Origin: an uncultured Eubacteriales bacterium
GTDB lineage: Bacteria > Bacillota > Clostridia > Oscillospirales > Acutalibacteraceae
Direction: 5' to 3'
DNA: 64,000 nucleotides
Assembly: GCA_910584745.1 (NCBI GenBank)
Contig: CAJUDG010000004.1
Location: forward strand, 124,001 to 188,000
The notes beneath the pieces are model-generated. The model had not been told where the DNA came from and did no database searches. It was given only the letters and a program-made list of their open reading frames with translations. Of the stretch, positions 1 to 8,437 are shown one piece after another (the stretch's first letter is position 1; every line of letters begins with the position of its first letter). The position numbers and the translations under genes were made by a program.

Positions 1-1029
1 GGCGTTTCGCTCGATGCAGGGTATCTGTACAAGCCCCCCTATGGGGTCGCAGGTGAGCCCTAAGTGGTGCTCCATGGCCACCTCGGCGGCGTACTCTATC
101 TGGTCCATGTCCATATGGTATATCTCCGCAAGGCCCGCCGCCGCCATTGAGCAGGCGCTGCCTATCTCCGCCTGACAGCCGCACTCCGCCCCGGAGATAG
201 AGGCGTTGGTCTTTATCACGTTGCCGATGAGCCCCGCCGCCGCCAGACCCTTGAGCATGTCCCGGTCGGAGAAGCCCTGCTGCTCCTGCTTATAGAGCAT
301 CACGGCGGGCAGCACCCCGCAGGCCCCGCAGGTGGGTGCGGTGACTATGACGCCGCCGCCGGCGTTCTCCTCGCTGACGGCAAAGGCGTAGGCGCAGACC
401 TTGCGGTTCTCCCGTGTCTCCTTGCTCTCATCCATATGGCGCTGGCGGTTCAGGTACATGGCCTTGCGCTGGACCCCCAGCCCGCCGGAGAGCTCGCCGT
501 CCCGGCGTATGCCCCTATATACGGCCTCCTTCATGGTCTCCCAGACATTGGAGAGGTAGTCCCATATTTCCGGGCCCTCGCACTGCTCCGCATACTGCCA
601 GAGGTAGATATCCCTCTCCCGGCAGTAATTTTTTATGTCCGTGAATTTACTCAGGGGGTAGACCTTCGGCGGGTCGGCCTCCGGCGCGCCCTCTATGGCT
701 ATCTTACCCCCGCCCACGCTCATGACCCGCCACAGCCCCAGGCGCTCGCCCCTCTGGAAGGCCTCCAGGGTCATGGTGTTGGGGTGGGGCAGGGAGGCGG
801 TCTCGGTGTCGAAGATTATCTGGGACGGCAGGGGTTCCAGAGCCTCCTTTACCGCCACGTCCGTCAGGTGCCCTCGGCCGGTCTTCGCCAGGGACCCGAA
901 CAGGGTCACCTGGAAGCTGTCGGCCTCGGGGTACGCCGCCCGGAAGCGCTGGGCGGCAAAGCTTGGCCCCATGGTGTGGGAGCTGGAGGGGCCCCGGCCT
1001 ATCCTATAGAGCTCTTTTAGTGATTCCAT
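1..1029 (-). CDS. sdaA: L-serine dehydratase, iron-sulfur type, single chain (3' end cut by window edge)
   Basis: Deaminates L-serine to pyruvate and ammonia in the cytosol. The 343 codons present are open to the window edge. The N-terminal part has the signature GPSSSHTMGP (about residues 13-22). The later part has the cysteine-rich segments TCGACG, ECGCQAEIGSAC and TCDPIGGLVQIPC, which in this family bind the catalytic 4Fe-4S cluster. Beta- and alpha-type regions lie in one chain, as in E. coli SdaA, rather than in the split form common in Firmicutes. The start is ATG at 1029, with AGGAG 8 bases upstream inside the end of the preceding gene. Only 11 bases separate it from that gene, so it is probably the last gene of the aminotransferase-trpS operon. 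Confidence 0.93.
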   Translation of the reverse strand, partial: MESLKELYRIGRGPSSSHTMGPSFAAQRFRAAYPEADSFQVTLFGSLAKTGRGHLTDVAVKEALEPLPSQIIFDTETASLPHPNTMTLEAFQRGERLGLWRVMSVGGGKIAIEGAPEADPPKVYPLSKFTDIKNYCRERDIYLWQYAEQCEGPEIWDYLSNVWETMKEAVYRGIRRDGELSGGLGVQRKAMYLNRQRHMDESKETRENRKVCAYAFAVSEENAGGGVIVTAPTCGACGVLPAVMLYKQEQQGFSDRDMLKGLAAAGLIGNVIKTNASISGAECGCQAEIGSACSMAAAGLAEIYHMDMDQIEYAAEVAMEHHLGLTCDPIGGLVQIPCIERNA

Positions 1030-1040
1030 ACGGTCCACTC

Positions 1041-1778
1041 CTATAGCAAAGTGTATTTACAGAACCGGCGGGAGAACTCCCCGTCGGCAAGCCGTGCGAA
1101 GGTCTCAGGCTTGGAGCGGGGGGAGCCAAGCCCCGCCGCCTTCCAGTCCGCCTCCCATATGAGGTACGGCTCAAGGGGCAGGCGGTCCCGGACCTTTATA
1201 TGGCAGCCGTCCCGCAGCAGAAGGCCGTCCCGGGCCATCAGAGCCGCGTCGAAATAAAGCCTTGCCCCGGCAAGATAGTCTGCCTGCGGGTCCGTGCATA
1301 TGCACCCCTTCTGCCTTGAGCTGACGATAAGCTCGCCGGTGACCCCGCTGCCGAACATGATATAGTCCCGAAAGTCCTCCGGGTCCCCCAGGGCCGCGCC
1401 TATGGGCTCCTGCTCCCGAAGGGCTCCCCGGGCCTTAAGGGCGTTCCAGCACAGAAGCTGTCCCTCCCGGCGTATCGGCTCCCAGCTTTCCGCCGGGGTG
1501 CTGTGCACCAGCACGGCGGGCTCATTGGTGCGCAGATATGGGTCGTTATAGCTGTGCCCCCGGTAGTGTTCTCTCATGCTGCATATATCCCGCTCATCCA
1601 GCCCCAGCTCAAAGGGGATGCCCGCGGCCTCATGGAAGCTGAGGAAATCCCCCGCCGCCATGTGCCAGTCCGGGTGGTCCGGGCGGCTCAGGCGTATGGA
1701 GTACACGCCGTCCCCCTGGTCCCCGCATATGAGCTGAAAGCCGCTCTCCTCTGTAAGCTCCAGCCTGCGCCGGGGCAT
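1041..1778 (-). CDS. Unrecognised 245-aa protein downstream of trpS; possible ADP-ribosyl/phosphotransferase-like fold
   Basis: I do not recognise this family with confidence. It starts directly after the trpS stop and ends 11 bases before the serine dehydratase start, so it is cotranscribed. There is no signal peptide or membrane segment. A central stretch, VLVHSTPAESWEPIRREGQL (about residues 88-107), looks like the 'H-S/T ... W ... I ... E/GL' opening of KptA-type RNA 2'-phosphotransferases and other ADP-ribosyltransferase-like proteins. Later come HIKVRDRLPLEPYLIWEAD and a charged C-terminus. That resemblance is only by eye, and the other KptA catalytic arginines are not obvious. A structure-based search would settle it. 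The reading frame itself is well supported by tight packing between two known genes. Confidence 0.72.
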   Translation of the reverse strand: MPRRRLELTEESGFQLICGDQGDGVYSIRLSRPDHPDWHMAAGDFLSFHEAAGIPFELGLDERDICSMREHYRGHSYNDPYLRTNEPAVLVHSTPAESWEPIRREGQLLCWNALKARGALREQEPIGAALGDPEDFRDYIMFGSGVTGELIVSSRQKGCICTDPQADYLAGARLYFDAALMARDGLLLRDGCHIKVRDRLPLEPYLIWEADWKAAGLGSPRSKPETFARLADGEFSRRFCKYTLL

Positions 1779-1779
1779 A

Positions 1780-2781
1780 TCAGCTCACCAGCCCCACCTT
1801 GCGCATGACCTTGGAGAGGGTCCGCTGCGCAATGGCCGCGGCCCTGGGGGCCTGCTCCCTATAGGTCTTCTCCAAAAATTCCTTGTCGGCGATGAGCTCT
1901 TTATAGCGCTCCTGGATGGGCCGCAGCTCAGAGATAACGGCTTCCGCCACGGCGGGCTTGAAGTCGCCGTAGCCCTTTCCGTCAAACTCCCGCTCTATCT
2001 CCTCCATGGTCTTGCCGGTGACGGCGGCGTAGATGTTCATCAGGTTATTCACCCCGTCCTTGCCCTCGGCAAAGCGGACTTCGCTGTCGCTGTCGGTAAT
2101 GGCGCGCTTGAACTTGCGCATGATGGTGTCCGGGTCGTCCAGCACGGAGATATTGCCGTTCTGGTTCTCGTCGGACTTTGACATCTTGCTTGTGGGGTTC
2201 TGCAAGGACATGACCCTGGCGCCGTGCTTTGGTATCAGGGGCTCGGGCACGGTGAAGGTGTCGCCGTATATGCCGTTGAAGCGCTCGGCGATGTCCCGGG
2301 CTATCTCCACGTGCTGCTTCTGGTCCGCGCCCACGGGCACGAAGTCCGCCTGATACAGCAGTATATCCGCGGCCATCAGGCAGGGGTAGGTAAAGAGCCC
2401 GGCGTTGATATTGTCGGCGTGCTTTGCGGACTTATCCTTGAACTGGGTCATCCTTGAGAGCTCCCCGAACTGGGTGTAGCAGTTTAATAGCCACGCCAGC
2501 TGGCTGTGCTGGGGCACCTGGCTCTGGATAAAGAAGACGGTCTTCTCCGTGTCAAGGCCCATGGCCAGAAGCCATGCGTAGGCCTCCTTGGTGTACTTTC
2601 TGAGCTCCGCGGGCACCTGACGGACTGTCAGGGCGTGCAGGTCCGCCAGGGCGTACACGCACTGATAGCCCTCGTCCTGGAGCTTTATATGGTTGCGAAG
2701 GGCCCCAAGATAGTTGCCCAGGGTAAATGTGCCTGTGCACTGGTACATGCTTAATATGCGCTTTTTCTCTTGATTTTCCAT
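1780..2781 (-). CDS. trpS: Tryptophanyl-tRNA synthetase
   Basis: Charges tRNA-Trp with tryptophan. At 333 residues it has the usual length of bacterial TrpS. The class I ATP-binding signature is present as TGTFTLGNYLGAL (about residues 16-28), and the second lysine signature as NPTSKMSKS near residue 197. The LYQADFVPVGADQKQHVEIARD block is also typical, together with GARVMSLQNP. The usual SGIQPSG lead-in of the first signature is here SMYQCTG, an unusual variant next to the active site. The start is ATG at 2781 with GGGAG 8 bases upstream. It sits between an aminotransferase gene and an unknown gene in one minus-strand operon. No T-box fits in the 35-base gap before it. Confidence 0.96.
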   Translation of the reverse strand: MENQEKKRILSMYQCTGTFTLGNYLGALRNHIKLQDEGYQCVYALADLHALTVRQVPAELRKYTKEAYAWLLAMGLDTEKTVFFIQSQVPQHSQLAWLLNCYTQFGELSRMTQFKDKSAKHADNINAGLFTYPCLMAADILLYQADFVPVGADQKQHVEIARDIAERFNGIYGDTFTVPEPLIPKHGARVMSLQNPTSKMSKSDENQNGNISVLDDPDTIMRKFKRAITDSDSEVRFAEGKDGVNNLMNIYAAVTGKTMEEIEREFDGKGYGDFKPAVAEAVISELRPIQERYKELIADKEFLEKTYREQAPRAAAIAQRTLSKVMRKVGLVS

Positions 2782-2816
2782 TGATATATCTCCCTACTAT
2801 AAGTTTTTTCTAAAGC

Positions 2817-4007
2817 TTATCTGGACATCTCCCGGGCGGTTTCGCCCAATATTTTTATGCCTTCGCTCAGCTGCCCGTCCGTGGGGGTGGAGAAGTTGAT
2901 GCGGAAGCTCTGGCAGCTCTCGCTCTCGTCGGTCAAAAACGCTGTGCCCGGCACCACGCAGACCTTGCGCTCCGTGCCACGCTTCACGAAGTCCAGCATA
3001 TCTATATTCTCCGGCAGTGTGCACCAAGCGAACAGGCCGCCCTCGAAGGGGCTCCAGCTGATAAGTGGGGCAAAGTGCTCCTCCATGGCCGCTATGAGCA
3101 CCGAGGACTTGCGGCGGTAAATGTCCCGCAGGCGCTCCAGATGGGCCTCATAGTCCGTCTCTGTCATAAACCGGTGGCAGACTATCTGAGCCCAGATATT
3201 GCTATGCACATCCTCACCCTGCTTGCAGACCACCATCTTCTGTATCACAGCCTTGGGGCCTATGGCATAGCCCACGCGCATACCCGGGGAGACCACCTTT
3301 GAGAAGGAGCCCGCATACATGACTATCCCGGCCTCGTCCAGGGACTTGATGCTGGGGATGTCCCCGCCCTTGAAGCGCAGGTCGCCGTAGGGGTTGTCCT
3401 CAAGTATCAGCACGTTATGATCCCGGCAGAGCTCACAGACCCTTTTGCGCTTCTCATAGCTCATGGTTATGCCGGAGGGGTTCTGGAAGTTGGGTATGGT
3501 GTAGAGGTACTTGATATTCTTTTCGGTCTCAAGGGCCCTTTCAAGCCCCTCTATGCTGATGCCGTCGGGCTCCATTGGTATGCCCACCAGCTTCGCCCTG
3601 TAGGAGCGGAAGGTGTTAAGGGACCCGATAAAGCTTGGGGCCTCGCAGAGGACCGTGTCGCCCTCGTTTAGAAGGGTCTTTGTCAGAAGGTCCATCACCT
3701 GCTGGGCGCCGCTGGTAATGAGTATATCGTCGCCGTCCGTGCCCACACGGTGCTTTCTGCCCATATACTCCATCAGGTGCTGCCTGAGAGGGGTATATCC
3801 CTCCGTTACGCTGTACTGTAGGGCCTCTATGGGCGTGTCCTCAAGCAGCGCCGCCGATATCCTTTTGATGTCCTCATAGGGGAACGCGTCCGGGGCGGGG
3901 TTGCCCGCCGAGAGGGGGATTATGCCCGGGGCCGAGGAGTTTTTCAGTATCTCCCTTATGGCAGAGGGCTTAAGGGACTTTACCCTGTCGGAAAATTGAT
4001 ATTCCAT
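2817..4007 (-). CDS. PLP-dependent aminotransferase, class I/II (LysN/MocR-aminotransferase type)
   Basis: A fold-type I aminotransferase of 396 residues. The N-terminal IIPLSAGNPAPDAFP, the central PNFQNPSGITMS and YGDLRF, and the PLP-lysine motif SGSFSKVVSPGMRVGY (about residue 235) place it with the 2-aminoadipate/branched-chain aminotransferases related to MocR C-terminal domains. There is no DNA-binding domain. The substrate cannot be read from the sequence; aromatic, branched-chain or 2-aminoadipate substrates are all known for relatives. The start is ATG at 4007 after GAGGT. It is the first gene of a run that continues with trpS, an unknown gene and serine dehydratase, and a consensus promoter lies just upstream. 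Confidence 0.88.
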   Translation of the reverse strand: MEYQFSDRVKSLKPSAIREILKNSSAPGIIPLSAGNPAPDAFPYEDIKRISAALLEDTPIEALQYSVTEGYTPLRQHLMEYMGRKHRVGTDGDDILITSGAQQVMDLLTKTLLNEGDTVLCEAPSFIGSLNTFRSYRAKLVGIPMEPDGISIEGLERALETEKNIKYLYTIPNFQNPSGITMSYEKRKRVCELCRDHNVLILEDNPYGDLRFKGGDIPSIKSLDEAGIVMYAGSFSKVVSPGMRVGYAIGPKAVIQKMVVCKQGEDVHSNIWAQIVCHRFMTETDYEAHLERLRDIYRRKSSVLIAAMEEHFAPLISWSPFEGGLFAWCTLPENIDMLDFVKRGTERKVCVVPGTAFLTDESESCQSFRINFSTPTDGQLSEGIKILGETAREMSR

Positions 4008-4038
4008 GGTTTTTGACCTCGCTTTTCCAGTTTCCTTA

Positions 4039-4067
4039 ATTATATTCTAATATCCGTGAAAAGTCAA
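4039..4067 (-). promoter_or_regulatory. Sigma-A promoter of the aminotransferase-trpS operon
   Basis: On the minus strand TTGACT (4067-4062) and TATAAT (4044-4039) are separated by exactly 17 bases. The predicted start of transcription is about 25 bases before the aminotransferase ATG. It is back to back with the spoIIE control region. Confidence 0.75.
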
Positions 4068-4135
4068 CGGCGGCGGACATGCGGCAACGCACATTGACAT
4101 AATATTTACAAAAATACCAGAAACTCTGGTTGTGG

Positions 4136-4200
4136 TTGCGACAGATATTTCCCCTTGAAAGCGGTATTATATCAATGCGGCCAATATGGATGGGTCGACA
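4136..4200 (+). promoter_or_regulatory. Candidate Spo0A-activated promoter of spoIIE
   Basis: A -10 box TATTAT (4165-4170) lies 23 bases after TTGCGA (4136-4141). This is far wider than the normal 17, as in the Bacillus subtilis spoIIE and spoIIG promoters, where the -35-like site overlaps a Spo0A box. The reverse complement of 4137-4145 reads ATCTGTCGC, close to the Spo0A box core TGTCGAA. A second partial box (TGTCGAC on the minus strand) covers 4194-4200. Assignment rests on spacing, box similarity and the gene identity. Confidence 0.45.
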
Positions 4201-4229
4201 TAATCACTATACATAAAATGAGGTGCAAA

Positions 4230-6584
4230 ATGATGGAACGTGTAAAGGTCAGAGAGTGGGTCGATGCCCTCCTGGAGCAGCTGCGCACTGAAAACGCCCG
4301 GCGCGCGCTGACCGCGATGGGGAGCTTTTTAGCCGGCATGGTGTGCTCCCGGGGGCTGATGTTCGGGAAATACGCGCCCTTCGGGGTGGCGGTGGCAGCG
4401 GCCGTGCCCAGGGGCGGGCTCTGGGCCGGGGCAATGGGGGCCTTCCTGGGGTATCTGATACCCTCTCCGGTATACGTGCCCGCAAGATACGCGGCGGCCC
4501 TTGTGGCCGTGACGGCCATACGCTGGGCGCTGTCAGAGCTGAAGTCCGTGAACACACACCCGCTGTTCGCCCCGGCGGCGGCATTCTTACCCCTGCTGCT
4601 GACCGGGATGACCATGGTGTTTTTAAACGGCTCCATAAGCTATACGGCGGCATTGTACGTGGCCGAGTCCTTCCTTGGGGCCGGCAGCGCCTACTTTTTG
4701 AGGAGAAGCGCGAACCTCTTGACCGGCCTTGGCGCCGACGGACAGGAGCGCTCCTGGGCCAGGGCGGCGGTCTTTGACGCGGGGGACATGGCGGCGGTAT
4801 CGGTCAGTGTGGGGATACTGCTGCTGGCATTCTCGGAGGTAAGCGTCATGGGCGTGTCCGTGGGGCGCATACTGATGGTGCTGCTGGTGCTCTGCTGCGC
4901 CCGGGCCGGGGGCATCTCCGGGGGAGCCGTGGCCGGGGTTGCCGCCGGGGCCATACAGGGCTTAGCTACGGCGGGGCTCTCGTACCTTTCGGGGGCATAC
5001 GGCCTTGGGGGGCTGATGGCCGGGGTCTTTGCGCCCATGGGCGCCGTTGCGGCGGCCGTGGCCTTTATCATCTCCCACGGGGTGGCCTCCCTGCAGGTGG
5101 GCTCCGGCAGTCCTCAGATATTCACCGGGTCTATAGAGGTGGCCGTCGCCACGGTGGCCTATATGGTTATACCCAAGAGCCGCCGCATAGGCGAGCTGTT
5201 CAGCGCAAGGCCCGATTCCCTGTCCGGCGGGGCCCTGCGGGGAAATATTGTCATGCGGCTGAGGTACGCGGCCCAGGCCCTGCTCTGCGTGTCCGACTCG
5301 GTGGACGAGATATCCAAAAAGCTCAGCGTTATCTGCGCCCCGAACCTTCAGGGGGTCTATAACAAATCCACCGAGACTATATGCGCCGGCTGCGGCATGA
5401 GCGGGGTCTGCTGGCGCAAGTATAAGGATGAGACCCTGGACAACTTTGCCCAGCTCTATAAGCCCCTAAAGGAGAAGGAGAAGCTTGAGACCTGCGACTT
5501 TACCAAGGAGTTCGCCGGGCGCTGCTGCCGGGCGGGGGAAATGCGCGACGAGATCAACAAGAACTACGCCCGCTATCTCATGAAGGAGGCCGCCGAGCTT
5601 AGGGCCGCCCAAGTGCGGGAGGTGGTGGAGGGCCATTTCCGCACCACGGCGGGGATTTTGGAGGAGATGGCCGGGGAGTTCTCCATGTACCAGCGCTTTG
5701 ACGAGGAGGCGGCAAGGCGGGTGGCCGGTATCCTGCGCGAGAGCGGGGTGACGCCCCTGGAGGTCTGCTGCCGTGTGGACAAGTACGGCCGCATGACAGT
5801 AGAGGCCGAGATAAGCCGTGAGCGGCAGAAGCGGCTGAATAGGGCCTCCTTCACCCGGGAGGTCTCAGAGGCCTGCGGCCGGGCTTTCGCGCCCCCCTGC
5901 GTCAGCAGCGCGGAGGACCGCTGCCGCATACAGATGTGCCAGCGTCCCCAGCTGCAGATAGGCCGGGGCTTCTCCCAATACTGCGCCGGAGGCGGGGCCT
6001 TCTGCGGGGACAGCACAAACGTGTTTTTTGACGGCTGCGGGCGGCTTATAGCCGTCCTCAGCGACGGCATGGGCACCGGGGGCCGGGCGGCCGTGGACGG
6101 GGCCATGACCTCGGCCATGGCGGAGAGCCTCTTAAAGGCGGGCATCGGCTTTGACAGTATGCTCCAGACGGTGAATTCCGCCCTTATCGCCAAGTCCGGG
6201 GACGAGTCCCTGGCCACCATGGACGTGGCCTGCATCGACCTGTTCTCCGGCAGGGCCGAGTTTTTAAAGGCCGGAGCCGCCTGCACTGTCCTGCGCCGCG
6301 GCAGGCGCAGCGAGCTTATCGAGGCCTCCAGCGTGCCGGTGGGGATAATGCCCGGGGTGGAGTTCGCCGCAGCTGAAAGGGACGTCAGCGTGGGGGATAT
6401 AGTGGTCATGGTCTCCGACGGAGTGGTGGCCGCCGGCAGCGAGTGGCTGGTTGACCTAGTGATGGCCTGGGACGAGGAGGAGAACCCCAATATGCTGGCC
6501 CAGAACATCACCGACGAGGCCCGCAAGCGCCGCAGCGACGGCCACGAGGACGACGTAACAGCGCTGGTGCTGGTGGTGCAGTGA
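4230..6584 (+). CDS. spoIIE: Stage II sporulation protein E (PP2C-family serine phosphatase)
   Basis: SpoIIE sits at the asymmetric sporulation septum and dephosphorylates SpoIIAA, which releases sigma-F in the forespore. The 784-residue protein has the expected layout: a hydrophobic N-terminal third with about ten membrane segments, a middle cytoplasmic region with the CAGCGMSGVCW and CRVDKYGRM elements, and a C-terminal PP2C domain. In the PP2C domain FDGCGRLIAVLSDGMGTG and MVSDGVV carry the metal-binding aspartates, followed by the terminal DDVTALVLVV. The frame is open to a TTG at 4155. I prefer ATG at 4230 or 4233, because AGGTG lies just before it and the likely promoter overlaps the longer reading. 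It is monocistronic, with a strong terminator after it. Confidence 0.95.
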   Translation: MMERVKVREWVDALLEQLRTENARRALTAMGSFLAGMVCSRGLMFGKYAPFGVAVAAAVPRGGLWAGAMGAFLGYLIPSPVYVPARYAAALVAVTAIRWALSELKSVNTHPLFAPAAAFLPLLLTGMTMVFLNGSISYTAALYVAESFLGAGSAYFLRRSANLLTGLGADGQERSWARAAVFDAGDMAAVSVSVGILLLAFSEVSVMGVSVGRILMVLLVLCCARAGGISGGAVAGVAAGAIQGLATAGLSYLSGAYGLGGLMAGVFAPMGAVAAAVAFIISHGVASLQVGSGSPQIFTGSIEVAVATVAYMVIPKSRRIGELFSARPDSLSGGALRGNIVMRLRYAAQALLCVSDSVDEISKKLSVICAPNLQGVYNKSTETICAGCGMSGVCWRKYKDETLDNFAQLYKPLKEKEKLETCDFTKEFAGRCCRAGEMRDEINKNYARYLMKEAAELRAAQVREVVEGHFRTTAGILEEMAGEFSMYQRFDEEAARRVAGILRESGVTPLEVCCRVDKYGRMTVEAEISRERQKRLNRASFTREVSEACGRAFAPPCVSSAEDRCRIQMCQRPQLQIGRGFSQYCAGGGAFCGDSTNVFFDGCGRLIAVLSDGMGTGGRAAVDGAMTSAMAESLLKAGIGFDSMLQTVNSALIAKSGDESLATMDVACIDLFSGRAEFLKAGAACTVLRRGRRSELIEASSVPVGIMPGVEFAAAERDVSVGDIVVMVSDGVVAAGSEWLVDLVMAWDEEENPNMLAQNITDEARKRRSDGHEDDVTALVLVVQ

Positions 6585-6620
6585 CATGAAAATTTATACC
6601 GGTGAACCATCGGTAACCAA

Positions 6621-6667
6621 GGGAAACCCCCTGGAAACTATACGGTTTCCAGAGGGTTTCCCTTTTT
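6621..6667. terminator. Terminator between convergent spoIIE and symporter genes
   Basis: A long hairpin: GGGAAACCCCCTGGAAAC pairs with GTTTCCAGAGGGTTTCCC around a short loop, followed by TTTTT on the plus strand. It overlaps the last codons of the minus-strand symporter gene. Confidence 0.85.
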
Positions 6668-7921
6668 CCGCGCCATCCAAAACAGCGCCAGCACATTAGG
6701 TATTGCCATCAGCCCGTTCATGGCGTCCCCAAGCAGGAACGCTTGGTCCAGGGGCAGCAAACACCCGGTAAACGCCGCTATCCCGGCCGCTATGGGGTAT
6801 ACCGCCCCGCCCCGGCCCTTTGTCAGGTACATCAGCCCCTCCTTGCCGTAGCAGCACCAGGCGATGACCGTGGCCAGCGCGAACAGCGCCGTGCACAGGG
6901 AGACAGCCATTCCCCCCACAGGGCCCAAGGCAGAGCGGTACGCGTAAAAGGTGAGCTCCGCTCCGTTCATATTCTCCGGCGGACAGCTGGACAGGATGCA
7001 CAGGCCCGTGACCGTGCACATGACGATGGTGTCCGCGAAGACCTGGAATATCCCCATACAGCCGATCTCCTCCGGAGTATGGCCCTTTACCTCCGTATAG
7101 GCGAAGGCCGAGCTGCCAAGGCCCGCCTCGTTGGTGAACACTCCCCGGGACACCCCGGCCTTCATGGCGATGAGCATCCCGGCCGTGCCCCCGGCCCCCG
7201 CCCGCAGGGTAAAGGCTCCGTCGAAGATACTTGCCACCGCCCCGGGCAGATTCTCCCTATGGACCCAGAGGGCCCCCAGAGAGGCTGCGAAGAAGATAAG
7301 CGTCATTACGGGCACAAGCTTTTCGGCGAGCTGTCCCGCCGCCTTCAGCCCGCCCCTGGCCACAAGGAAGACCAGCGCTCCCACCGCCGGGGCCGTCCAC
7401 CGGACCGGGAGCCCCAGGTCCCCGCACGCGGCTCCCAGTGCGTTTACCTGCACCATATTCCCCATGGCAAGGGAGGACATGGAGCATCCCAGGGCGTATA
7501 TCCCCGCCAGAATCCCGCCAAGCTTTCCGGCCTTCTCTATGTACGAAAGAGGCCCCGGGGGCCCTTTATCCCCATGCCGCAGCTTTGCCGCGAAAAAGTT
7601 TTCGGCGTATACCGTCGTCATCCCAAGCACCGCCGAGGCGCACATCCAGAATATGGCCCCGGGCCCGCCCACGGTTATGGCCGCCGCCACCCCCACGATG
7701 TTCCCCGTGCCGATGGACCCGGCCAGGGCCGTGGCGATGGCCCGAAAGCGCCCGCTGCCCCGCTCCTTACCGGACCCAAGGGCGGCTTTAAGCCAGCGCA
7801 GGGGGTGGAAAAGCTGGAAAAAGCAGCCCTCATAGGAGAAGTATGCCCCCGCCGCCAGTATCAGCAGCAGCACCGGCCAGCCCCATAAGACGTCCCGAAG
7901 CCCTGTAAGAAGCGCCGTCAC
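6638..7921 (-). CDS. Alanine/glycine:cation symporter family protein (AGCS)
   Basis: A sodium- or proton-coupled amino-acid importer of the AGCS family, 427 residues with about ten hydrophobic segments. The family signature is visible as GSIGTGNIVGVAAAITVGGP (about residues 69-88), followed by PGAIFWMCASAVLGM and AENFFAAKLRH. The pore-lining region TNEAGLGSSAFAYTEV is also present. Substrate (alanine, glycine or glutamine) cannot be fixed from sequence. The start is GTG at 7921, overlapping the stop of the upstream amidase gene by a GTGA junction, so the two are translationally coupled. The C-terminus runs into the spoIIE terminator hairpin. Confidence 0.92.
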   Translation of the reverse strand: MTALLTGLRDVLWGWPVLLLILAAGAYFSYEGCFFQLFHPLRWLKAALGSGKERGSGRFRAIATALAGSIGTGNIVGVAAAITVGGPGAIFWMCASAVLGMTTVYAENFFAAKLRHGDKGPPGPLSYIEKAGKLGGILAGIYALGCSMSSLAMGNMVQVNALGAACGDLGLPVRWTAPAVGALVFLVARGGLKAAGQLAEKLVPVMTLIFFAASLGALWVHRENLPGAVASIFDGAFTLRAGAGGTAGMLIAMKAGVSRGVFTNEAGLGSSAFAYTEVKGHTPEEIGCMGIFQVFADTIVMCTVTGLCILSSCPPENMNGAELTFYAYRSALGPVGGMAVSLCTALFALATVIAWCCYGKEGLMYLTKGRGGAVYPIAAGIAAFTGCLLPLDQAFLLGDAMNGLMAIPNVLALFWMARKKGNPLETV

Positions 7922-8424
7922 GGCTCCACCCCCATAAAGTCCGCCGCCGCTGCCGCAAGGGCCGCGGCTATCTCCCCGGCGCTGTTTACAAGCCAGGCCT
8001 CGTCCTGGGGGTTGTCGTGATAGCCCAGCTGTATGAGCAGGGCCGGAGCCTTTGATTCGCTGAGCTCCTTCCTTGCGGCGGTGGGGGCCATGTCCACCAG
8101 ATCCGGCTGGGGATAGGCCGACTTGACGTGCCGGGTGAATATCTCGGCGGCCCGGCGGCCCGAGGGGCTGTACTCATAGTATGAGACCTGTGCGCCCTTT
8201 ATTTTCGCCGCAACCTCCTCTGGGGCCGAGTGGCTGCAAAGGTACAGGCAAAGCCCGCAGCCTTCAAAGGCGGACCCGGCCCTGTCCTTTACGCAGGCGA
8301 TGCCCCGGGCCCCCAGGTCCTCTTCCAGCTTGTCGGATATTCTTGCTATCCAGTAGGCCTCGTCCCCGCCGTTGGGGTATCTGTCCGGCCTCTGGGAGGG
8401 CCTGAGATATATTGCGCCGCTCAT
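7918..8424 (-). CDS. N-acetylmuramoyl-L-alanine amidase-like protein (Amidase_3 type, divergent)
   Basis: A small (168 aa) protein resembling clostridial zinc amidases that cleave the muramic acid-peptide bond of peptidoglycan. The opening IYLRPSQRPDRYPNGGDEAYW matches the 'YLSPS.Q..N.Y..G.EAE' start of this subfamily. SHSAP (about residue 69) fits the zinc-histidine 'HxNA' region. SKAPALLIQLGYHDNPQDEAWL matches the 'APavLvEliGyhdN..DE' end. The usual catalytic glutamate there (VE) is replaced by Q (LIQLGY), so activity is uncertain. There is no signal peptide. It lies between a deacetylase and a transporter gene and overlaps the latter. Confidence 0.7.
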   Translation of the reverse strand: MSGAIYLRPSQRPDRYPNGGDEAYWIARISDKLEEDLGARGIACVKDRAGSAFEGCGLCLYLCSHSAPEEVAAKIKGAQVSYYEYSPSGRRAAEIFTRHVKSAYPQPDLVDMAPTAARKELSESKAPALLIQLGYHDNPQDEAWLVNSAGEIAAALAAAAADFMGVEP

Positions 8425-8437
8425 GCTACCATCTCCT

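Noticed and set aside
436..1020. Plus-strand open frame of 194 codons at the left edge
   Set aside because: It is antisense to the serine dehydratase, which has clear family motifs on the minus strand.
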